Of a stretch of DNA of 64,000 nt, positions 41,499 to 48,654 are shown piece by piece (position 1 is the stretch's first letter; each line of letters begins with the position of its first letter). The DNA lies in assembly GCF_001632805.1 (NCBI RefSeq), contig NZ_CP007220.1:868001-932000 (forward strand). The letters are read 5' to 3'. Both the position numbers and the translations under genes were made by a program. The DNA is from Mycobacteroides chelonae CCUG 47445. GTDB lineage: Bacteria > Actinomycetota > Actinomycetes > Mycobacteriales > Mycobacteriaceae. Under the pieces are notes generated by a model. That model saw only the letters and a program-made list of their open reading frames with translations, was not told the origin of the DNA and did not search any database.

Positions 41499-42489
41499 CG
41501 GCGATTTCCTTGGCGCGGTCGACGTAGCGGTGCGATCCCTGCGTCACGCGAAGGTGGCCTGCCCCCGCGATCTTGGCGGCTTGCGCCGGATGGCAAGCAC
41601 ACCACTGCAGGATCTCGCCAAGTTCGGCCTCGTTGGAGAACAGCAGACATTCGGTTCCCTCGTTGAGCAGCTCGCTGTGTTCATCGGTGCGTTCCCCGAC
41701 GAACAGCCCACCGCACGCGGGTATTTCGAACGTTCGACAGGTGTGGGTGTCGCGGTTGTCAGAGTTCAGCAAGACCAGGTTCGCGGTGACGGACGCCACG
41801 GTGGTCGCGAAGTGATCGCCGTAGACGGCGCCACCGACTGTGGCTCCGGTGGCCTGCAGCGAGGGCATGCGTCGCCAGCCCGGACCACGAACAAGAAGAT
41901 TCTTCCCGTGCTCGTTGCCGAGTCGGGCGATCATGTCGGATCTGTCCGGGCGTCTGGCTCCGATGAACCCCACAAGATACTGCCGTGCAACCCGTTTCGC
42001 GCACGCACGATGCCACGCGGGGTCGTAGGCGCTGCGTACGAACTTCACTCGGCGCGCGCCTCGGTCTTGCAACTCGGTCACGTTGTGGCGTTTGGTGGTG
42101 ACCACCAGATCCCACTCGCGTTCGTGCGCCAGGTAATCAGTCGTCGTGTTGTAGGGATTGCCGACATCATCGGGGCTGTAGTGGACGCGGACTGCTGCCG
42201 GAACCTGGAGTAGTCGTGCCTGGTCCAGGTGGATCGATTTGAACCCGAAGAGCATGTCGGGAGTGAAATCTCGCGCAATGGCATCGATCTGATCATGCAC
42301 GGAGTTCTGCACCCAGGATGCCCTCCGGCGCATGGCCTTTGAGTACACCCAGGCCGGTGACAGCCTGGCAGGCAAGGTGACTCTGGTGGTGTCCACCACG
42401 ACCACCTCATGGCCCGCCTGGCGGAATCCGTCCGCCATCGACCGGGCATTACTGCCCACCCAGTCATCTCCGATAAAGAGGATCTTCAT
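41485..42489 (-). CDS. CgeB-like glycosyltransferase
   Basis: A 334-residue protein beginning MKILFIGDDWVGSNARSMAD, a Rossmann-type start, with a C-terminal CRTFEIPACGGLFVGERTDE motif and EHSELLNEGTECLLF, both typical of CgeB/DUF3880-type spore-maturation glycosyltransferases. ATG 42489 overlaps the flippase stop (ATGA); the upstream extension lies within the flippase gene and was rejected. It probably adds one sugar during assembly of the cluster's glycan. Confidence 0.83.
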   Translation of the reverse strand: MKILFIGDDWVGSNARSMADGFRQAGHEVVVVDTTRVTLPARLSPAWVYSKAMRRRASWVQNSVHDQIDAIARDFTPDMLFGFKSIHLDQARLLQVPAAVRVHYSPDDVGNPYNTTTDYLAHEREWDLVVTTKRHNVTELQDRGARRVKFVRSAYDPAWHRACAKRVARQYLVGFIGARRPDRSDMIARLGNEHGKNLLVRGPGWRRMPSLQATGATVGGAVYGDHFATTVASVTANLVLLNSDNRDTHTCRTFEIPACGGLFVGERTDEHSELLNEGTECLLFSNEAELGEILQWCACHPAQAAKIAGAGHLRVTQGSHRYVDRAKEIADELH

Positions 42490-43784
42490 CGCACAACACC
42501 CTCTTGCTCCGATTCGGTCTCGATGAGCACGCCTCGTTCCCGTCTTGCCAGGTGCCTGATTCGGACCAGATACCAAATGGCTACTCCGAATTCGGCGCCG
42601 ATCACGCCGCCAATCAGTGCCCACACGGAGTGGCTCCAGGATGCTGCGATCAGCCCGGCCACCGACGCCGCTGTACCTACCACCGACGCTACGAGGACAC
42701 CATGCATGTCCTGACGTACCGGTAACAGCGCGGTGCTGATGTACGAGCTGATAGTGCTTGCCGGAAGAATGAGAAGCTCGGCGCGCAGTAGGCCGACGGC
42801 CCCGAGGAACTCGCTTCCGAAAATGAGGTGAACTATCGGTGTCGCGAGCACCCAGAGTAGAGCTGCTGCGAGTATGGCCACCGCGACGGCGCCGCGTAAT
42901 CCCCGCAAGCCGGTGCGCCAGAAGTGTTCGTGTCCACTGCGTTTCGCCATCCGGGGCAGCAGCACCAATCCGATCATATCCAGGAGAGATTGCATGGCCC
43001 TGACCAGACGATCACTCGCCGAGAACAGGCCCAGCGACACGGCGTCGAGCATGGCGGAGTAAATGGCCGGTGCGCCTTGCCCGTATCCGGTGGTGAGAAG
43101 TCGTGAGGTGGCGATCGGCCAGCTGGTGCGGAGGATGCGGCCAGGTGCGTAGGGGCGACACAGTCCGCCGAAGGTGCGCAGGCTGTCCCACCAGGTGCCG
43201 GCGACCGTCAGAACTGAGGAGCCCAGCAGGCACAGCACCGCGGTGGACGCGTGTGGGGAATGCGGTAGTAGCACGATGAGAAGAACGAGGTAGGCGATGC
43301 GCCCGGAGCCCTGGTAAACCGCGGATGCGACAAACCGCCCCTGCCCAATGAGCAGCCAGTCATCGGAGGTGGCCCAGAGCCCACCGGCGAAGAGTCCCAA
43401 CAGAATCATGTGCACATACGAGGGCGCCCCGGCTATCCAGCCGACGCCGAACGCGGCGCCGAGCACGGCCAGGGTGATCAACCTCAGGGTTAAGTAGTCG
43501 GTACGCACCTGCCGGAGTTCGGCGGGGGTGTTGCGTAGGGCGGGCACTTGAGCCGCGAGGAACGGTGTCATGCCCAGGTCGACGACGATGGAGCCGAAGA
43601 AGTACGCCGCCATCCCCACGGCCAATAGCCCCATTCCCGCCGGGCCCAGAATTCGGGCAAGTAGTGGCACGGTCGCGAATGTCACGACGTATTGGCCGTA
43701 CTTGCCGAAGACAACGGCCCCGAAATCCCGGGCCAGTCGTAATGCGCGGGGAAGCGTTGCGCTGTTTCGCGGTCCCCTAGACAC
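42486..43784 (-). CDS. Wzx-type polysaccharide flippase (MOP/MATE superfamily)
   Basis: A 432-residue membrane protein with about twelve hydrophobic segments, beginning FGKYGQYVVTFATVPLLARI, the usual opening of O-antigen/teichoic flippases. It should flip a polyprenyl-linked oligosaccharide across the membrane. GTG 43784 overlaps the preceding glycosyltransferase by 8 bp. Such flippases are rare in mycobacteria, and no Wzy-like polymerase is recognisable in the cluster. Confidence 0.85.
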   Translation of the reverse strand: MSRGPRNSATLPRALRLARDFGAVVFGKYGQYVVTFATVPLLARILGPAGMGLLAVGMAAYFFGSIVVDLGMTPFLAAQVPALRNTPAELRQVRTDYLTLRLITLAVLGAAFGVGWIAGAPSYVHMILLGLFAGGLWATSDDWLLIGQGRFVASAVYQGSGRIAYLVLLIVLLPHSPHASTAVLCLLGSSVLTVAGTWWDSLRTFGGLCRPYAPGRILRTSWPIATSRLLTTGYGQGAPAIYSAMLDAVSLGLFSASDRLVRAMQSLLDMIGLVLLPRMAKRSGHEHFWRTGLRGLRGAVAVAILAAALLWVLATPIVHLIFGSEFLGAVGLLRAELLILPASTISSYISTALLPVRQDMHGVLVASVVGTAASVAGLIAASWSHSVWALIGGVIGAEFGVAIWYLVRIRHLARRERGVLIETESEQEGVVR

Positions 43785-44961
43785 TGCGCTCTTCTAACGA
43801 TGCAGTCGCGCGACGGTTGAGGACCTGCGCGAAGAACGATGCGACGGTCTGTGCCGAGTCGGCGATATCGAATTTTCTGGCCCGAGACTGACCGGCTTGC
43901 GCCAATCGGATTCGAAGGTCACGGTCTTCAATGAGACGGTCGAGGGCATCGGTCAACTGATCAGCGTTGCCGGCGTCGACCAGCAGCCCGTGAACTCCCG
44001 ATTCAATAGCCTCAGCGGGACCGCCGGGCTGGGTGGCGATGACTGCGCAGCCCGCGCGCAGCCCTTCGACGACGACCTGCCCGAAGGGCTCGGCGATGAC
44101 CGAGCAATGCACCAGGATGTCGGCGGTGGAGAGGATGTCGGAGGGGTCGTCGAGATGCCCGGTGAATGTCACCGGCAGCTGCAGTTCGCTTGCCAGGTCT
44201 TCTAATTCGGTTCGAAAGGAATCCTCGCCGAAGAAGGTGCCGCCGACGAGGTACACGCGCTGAGGCTTAACGCTGGTGTTGGCCAGCGCCCTGAGGAACA
44301 CGTCTTGTCCCTTCCATCGCGTCAGTCTGCCGACGACAGCGACAACGGTCTCGGCGGGCGGGCGCTGGGGCGGGTGTTCTGTGTCGAGTGTCCGCAGAAA
44401 ATCCAGCCCGGGGTACGCCACGACGCCCGGGCGCCGCCGTGGCCGGAGGGAGTTCTGGGTGGATCGGCTGTTGGCGATGTATCCGTCGGACACCATCATG
44501 CCGATCATTCGGATAAGGAATGCCAGTGTGGCACCGAAATATTCAGCTGATATCCGATCGTGAACGTGCCAAATCAAGGGAATCCGCGCTCGTTTGGCCG
44601 CAACGGCAGACATGATGAGAGCTTTTGTGCTCCCCGCGATCAGCACATCGGCTCGGTGCTCCCGCACGACGGCTCCCAGATCCCACCCGAGCCGAACCAG
44701 TGCCGCGGCTCCGGTCAACCTGCGCAACCATCCGGAACCGTCAATGGTGACGCTTCGGCTATCGAAAGTGTTGGCCAACAATGATGTTTGTATGCCTTGG
44801 GACTTCATTGCGCTGACCATGGGGCCGTCTTCGGTGTAGATCACGGACGGTTCGACGGTGAACTCCGCGGGCACATTGCGTAGCGCCGACAGCAAGCGCG
44901 AAGTTGCCAGTTCCGCGCCGGAGGGCGCGGCCGTGTGGGCGACGAATACTGCCCGGATCAC
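43777..44961 (-). CDS. Glycosyltransferase family 4
   Basis: A 394-residue GT-B enzyme. VFVAHTAAPSGAELATSRLL is the N-terminal domain opening; VVAVVGRLTRWKGQDVFLRA and IAEPFGQVVVEGLRAGCAVIA (quoted in pieces in the family E-x7-E motif) mark the donor-binding domain. GTG 44961 overlaps the upstream stop (GTGA). Earlier in-frame residues read as non-coding. Probable role: sugar addition in the surface-glycan pathway. Confidence 0.88.
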   Translation of the reverse strand: MIRAVFVAHTAAPSGAELATSRLLSALRNVPAEFTVEPSVIYTEDGPMVSAMKSQGIQTSLLANTFDSRSVTIDGSGWLRRLTGAAALVRLGWDLGAVVREHRADVLIAGSTKALIMSAVAAKRARIPLIWHVHDRISAEYFGATLAFLIRMIGMMVSDGYIANSRSTQNSLRPRRRPGVVAYPGLDFLRTLDTEHPPQRPPAETVVAVVGRLTRWKGQDVFLRALANTSVKPQRVYLVGGTFFGEDSFRTELEDLASELQLPVTFTGHLDDPSDILSTADILVHCSVIAEPFGQVVVEGLRAGCAVIATQPGGPAEAIESGVHGLLVDAGNADQLTDALDRLIEDRDLRIRLAQAGQSRARKFDIADSAQTVASFFAQVLNRRATASLEERSV

Positions 44962-46049
44962 GCGCTCAACTCCGAATACACGGCATGGTGACGCTGCGCG
45001 GTGGCCGCCCAGGAGAACGACTCGGCATGTCGTCGGCACTGCTGCGGGCTAGGGAGCACGCCATCGAGTGCCGAAATGAGGCGCGCCCCAAGTGCTTCAG
45101 CGTTGTCGGATGGCACGATCAACGTGGGGTCCAGACCGCGTACCGCATCCGGGAGTCCGCCACAGTCGGTGACCACGGCAGGCCTGCCGGTGGCAAGGGA
45201 TTCGAGTGCGATCAATCCGAACCCCTCAAGAGCCACGGATGGTACGACGGTGAGGTCGGCAAGTGTGTAGAGCTGTGTCAGGGTGGGGTCGTCCACACGT
45301 CCGGTGAATTGGATGCTGTCGTCCAGACCCGCCGCTGACACCTGTGCTCTCAGATCATTTTCGGCGGTGCCCGTGCCCACGATCATCAGGCAGGCATCTG
45401 GATGCGCGGATACGACGGCCGGCCACGATTCGATGAGGCGGTGAATTCCCATGCGGTGTTCGAGCCTGCGCACGCAGAGCACCGTGCGCCGCCCGGTGGG
45501 GGCCTCCAACGGTGGCAGCAGTCCGAATCGGTCGAGGTCGACCCCGGGTGGAATGACTTCGATGCGATCCGCCGGTATCCGATAGTCCTCGATCAGAACG
45601 TCACGGAATCGATCCGACAGGACGATCATCCGCTCGGCGCCGGTGTACCGGAGGCGCTCGACGACGTACTTGGCATGGGAACGGAAGGCTCCGGCTCCTG
45701 CGAACCTGCTTTCTGCCGCCCAGGGTCCATGGAAGTGCACAACTAGGCGGCTGCGGGTGCGCCATCCGGTGGCCGATGGTCCATACAGGCAGAAGTGGCG
45801 ATCAAGAATACCGGGTTGTCGCAGCCCGGATCGATCGTTGAACGCGGTGAGAACCCGCGTTCGAGTGGACCCGCCGGTGGCGCCCCAAGACCATCCACCG
45901 TCAGAGGGCACCCCGAATGCGGCGGCCGACAATTCAATGTTGTCCCGGTGGCGGAGCGCGGTGAACAGATCGGTGAAGTACCGATTCAACCCGCCCGGCA
46001 ACGAGGAGAACCACTCCGCGCCGGTCATGTGCACTCTGATGGGCGCCAT
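44958..46049 (-). CDS. Glycosyltransferase family 4, first gene of the glycan operon
   Basis: About 363 residues. An N-terminal GGLNRYFTDLFTALRHR loop and the C-terminal EGFGLIALESLATGRPAVV (E-x7-E) are GT4 hallmarks; VLCVRRLEHRMGIHRLIESW opens the second domain. ATG 46049 has GAGG at suitable distance; ATG 46061 four codons upstream is an alternative. The gene heads the six-gene minus-strand operon and is divergent from the sugar-phosphate transferase across 0.8 kb. Confidence 0.86.
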   Translation of the reverse strand: MAPIRVHMTGAEWFSSLPGGLNRYFTDLFTALRHRDNIELSAAAFGVPSDGGWSWGATGGSTRTRVLTAFNDRSGLRQPGILDRHFCLYGPSATGWRTRSRLVVHFHGPWAAESRFAGAGAFRSHAKYVVERLRYTGAERMIVLSDRFRDVLIEDYRIPADRIEVIPPGVDLDRFGLLPPLEAPTGRRTVLCVRRLEHRMGIHRLIESWPAVVSAHPDACLMIVGTGTAENDLRAQVSAAGLDDSIQFTGRVDDPTLTQLYTLADLTVVPSVALEGFGLIALESLATGRPAVVTDCGGLPDAVRGLDPTLIVPSDNAEALGARLISALDGVLPSPQQCRRHAESFSWAATAQRHHAVYSELSA

Positions 46050-46833
46050 ATCAGGCCTCATCTCTACTGCTGGCGATCTTTGCTATCGGTGACGGCTGCG
46101 GCATCGGTCCGACGTCGCGCGTCGTCCATCGCCACGCATGTGTTCGCCGACATGCGTGGTCCGCCTTGGGGGCTCGGCCCCATCCCTCATGTTTGTTCAA
46201 TGTTCAACCGACACAACATGCACGTGTTCGTGGCCGCCGATAGGTTCATATCCATTGATGCTCATAATGCCGGAGTGGGCCAAACAATATTTCCGACTAG
46301 CACGATGCTCTTCGGATGCGAAATTCATGTGCGCACCGATGTTTCGATGCGCCTAGTTCATGCCGCCAGACAGCCGACTCGTCTCTAGCCTGCAACACAC
46401 CGCTGGTGCTCCGCAACCTGAGGCAGAGGTTTCGCTCACTGAAAGTTGGGTTTGACCTTGCCTTTAATTTGCCCGCAACTGGCAGGCGCGTAGTGTTCAA
46501 GATAACGCTGTGGCGGGCAGGGACGGGCGCGTTCCGCGTTGCCTGAATCAGCCTGACCTGGCTATGTTATGAAAATGTTACTTGCCGGTGAGCGTTGTGT
46601 GATTGGCGTGAAGATTAGCAAAGGGTGTCGGCGGGAGATGTTTATTAGATGATTCTTATTTCCCTGCAATAAAACTTTCATTTGTGGCGCTGCGATGGGT
46701 GAAGTAGCGTGACAGTCATCACGTGGCGTGTTTTTGGTCGTTATGGAAACCTCTACACGTAAATAGGTCGGGCTCAATTGCCTAAATCGTCCATACGAAT
46801 CAACCGATATGAACGAACGGGTCAAGTGCACTT
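46050..46833. promoter_or_regulatory. Long AT-rich divergent regulatory region of the glycan cluster
   Basis: No gene is supported. The region is clearly richer in A and T than its neighbours, particularly 46550-46830, which would suit binding by the nucleoid protein Lsr2 (inference). It contains a CRP-type palindrome at 46708-46723 and several short stems. Short frames here have no coding character. Confidence 0.5.
46708..46723. promoter_or_regulatory. CRP-type binding site (CGTGA-N6-TCACG)
   Basis: A perfect palindrome with the half-site and spacing of the mycobacterial CRP (Rv3676) consensus, 111 bp before the ATG of the polyprenyl-phosphate sugar transferase. Confidence 0.65.
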
Positions 46834-48300
46834 ATGGATTTGAAGAGCGTCGTTAGTGACGGAATTCAACGGAGGGTAGAAGCGCGCCCCGGAGGGCTGT
46901 TCTACCTGCACCGACGATGGGCGCCGGCGGCTGACCTGGTGGCCATCGCTCTCACGTCGCTGGTCTCGTATCAGCTCGCGCATCATCTGCTGTCCAGTCG
47001 GCAGGACCTAGGTCGTTGGTATGCGGCAACAGATGTTGTGATCGCCGTCACGTGGTTTGCTGCACTCTCGCTGCACACGGTCGGCCCGGGAAAGGCGTTG
47101 CGGGCGGTCTTGCAGCAATGGCAGACGGTCGTCAGCGTCACGTTCCAGTTGTTCACGATCGTGCTGCTCACTTATCTCATCTCGCGCATCGAGCTGATCG
47201 ATATTCGGCATCTGGTCATCGAGATACCGCTTGGACTGCTGGGCATACTGGTCGCTCGGTATGGGCTGCGGCGTATCTGGGGCTCGGCGGGCCGGACCCC
47301 GGTGCTGCTGGCGGGCGATCACGATGCCGTCCGGGAGATGGTTACCGCCTTTGGTCGTCACCGGGATAGTGGCTTCGAGGTTGTCGGCGCGTGCACCCCC
47401 GGAGTTGAGCATTGGCTCGGGGGGCAGGCGATTGAAGTAGGTGATCACCGGGTGCCGATCGTCGGCGATGACCGCCACGTGGTCGAGGCTGCGCAGCGGA
47501 CATCGGCCCAGATCGTCGCGGTCGCGATGACCAATGGGCTTGGACGCAAGGAGCTTTCAGTGCTGGCCTGCGAGCTCGGAGATCTGGGAATCGAGCTCGC
47601 GGCATCGCCGGGGGACGTGGATGAGACTGTCGTGACGACAGCGGAGCGGGGTCTGGAGCGGGTCCACATGCTGGAGATGCTCGCCCCGGGCCATCGCCGG
47701 GCCCGATCGATGTCGAAGGAGGCATTCGACATGGCGTTCGCGGCGGCCGCCATTCTGGCCACCGCGCCGGTGATGCTCGCGATTGCCGCGGCCATCAAGC
47801 TCACCAGTACCGGGCCGGTGCTCTATGTGTCTGAACGAATCGGCTTGGACGGCGTCCCATTTCGGATGATCAAGTTCCGCAGTATGTACACGGGCGCCGA
47901 CCGCGATACCGCGGCGATGATCGACTCGGCAGGAAGCACGCCCGTCTTCTTCAAGGCGAAGGAAGATCCCCGCATCACCCCGGTGGGGGCGTTCATCCGG
48001 AAGTACAGCCTCGATGAGCTGCCCCAGTTCTTCAACGTGCTGTTCGGTGACATGAGCGTTGTCGGGCCGCGGCCGCAGGTGCAGCGGGAGGTCGACGCTT
48101 ATGACGAGACGATGCGGCGACGGCTCCTGGTGAAACCGGGTGTTACCGGCCAATGGCAGGTCAGCGGCCGTAACGATCTTTCCGTCGATGAATCTATCCG
48201 TCACGACATCTCGTATGTCGACAACTGGTCCATGGGGCTCGATATACGCATCATTTCCCGGACTGTCGGCGCGGTGGTGCGCAGCGAGGGCGCGTACTGA
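46834..48300 (+). CDS. Polyprenyl-phosphate sugar-1-phosphate transferase (WbaP/CpsE-like)
   Basis: A 488-residue initiating transferase. Four to five N-terminal helices and a flavodoxin-like CoA-binding-type domain (about 140-260) precede a C-terminal bacterial sugar transferase domain: FDMAFAAAAILATAPVMLAI helix, then RIGLDGVPFRMIKFRSMY, KYSLDELPQFFNVLFGDMS, VGPRP and KPGVTGQWQVSGRN. It links a sugar phosphate to polyprenyl phosphate, starting glycan assembly. It stands divergent from the glycosyltransferase/flippase operon. ATG 46834 lacks a strong Shine-Dalgarno. A two-tier terminator follows. Confidence 0.92.
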   Translation: MDLKSVVSDGIQRRVEARPGGLFYLHRRWAPAADLVAIALTSLVSYQLAHHLLSSRQDLGRWYAATDVVIAVTWFAALSLHTVGPGKALRAVLQQWQTVVSVTFQLFTIVLLTYLISRIELIDIRHLVIEIPLGLLGILVARYGLRRIWGSAGRTPVLLAGDHDAVREMVTAFGRHRDSGFEVVGACTPGVEHWLGGQAIEVGDHRVPIVGDDRHVVEAAQRTSAQIVAVAMTNGLGRKELSVLACELGDLGIELAASPGDVDETVVTTAERGLERVHMLEMLAPGHRRARSMSKEAFDMAFAAAAILATAPVMLAIAAAIKLTSTGPVLYVSERIGLDGVPFRMIKFRSMYTGADRDTAAMIDSAGSTPVFFKAKEDPRITPVGAFIRKYSLDELPQFFNVLFGDMSVVGPRPQVQREVDAYDETMRRRLLVKPGVTGQWQVSGRNDLSVDESIRHDISYVDNWSMGLDIRIISRTVGAVVRSEGAY

Positions 48301-48301
48301 T

Positions 48302-48336
48302 ACTCGGTCGATGGCCCATAGGGCTTCCCGAGTTTT
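48302..48336 (+). terminator. Two-tier hairpin terminator with T-tract
   Basis: ACTCGG (48302-48307) pairs with CCGAGT (48328-48333); within the loop GCCC-ATA-GGGC forms a second stem. TTTT follows. It lies two bases after the sugar transferase stop. Confidence 0.65.
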
Positions 48337-48376
48337 GGTGTGCGGCCTTGTGGCGCACAATCTTTCGATCAGGTTC

Positions 48377-48468
48377 TTTGCGGACCGAATGGTCACCGCA
48401 TTCAATCGGTAAATGCGTGTTAGCGCCAGAACACATCGTTGACAGCATGACACTCTGTGTCCTACGGT
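48377..48468 (+). promoter_or_regulatory. Promoter region of the 48655 gene, copy 1 of a duplicated element
   Basis: Contains TTTGCGGACCGAATG at the left, then TTGACA (48439-48444) and TACGGT (48463-48468) 18 bp apart. Between them is GACAC-TCT-GTGTC, a dyad positioned to act as an operator. The same arrangement recurs at 51631-51766. The rest of 48337-48654 has no gene; the ribosome site GAGGAGAGG is at 48636-48644. Confidence 0.6.
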
Positions 48469-48654
48469 TCCTTGGGTGGTACCCCTAACTGGCGACGAGC
48501 TTTCCCTCGAGTACCAGATGCTGATTGCACATGGCTGTGGTACGGGGCGTTCCTTGCAAATTCGCTGCGAATAGGCATTGTCGATTTCTCAATGGCCAGT
48601 GGGACTTTCGGCGTACAACGCTGCTCAAATTTTCTGAGGAGAGGTGTCGTGCTT

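Noticed and set aside
48457..48654. Upstream extension of the 48655 gene to 48457
   Set aside because: The extension overlaps the promoter, lies before the ribosome site GAGGAGAGG, and is not similar to the paralogue's N-terminus.
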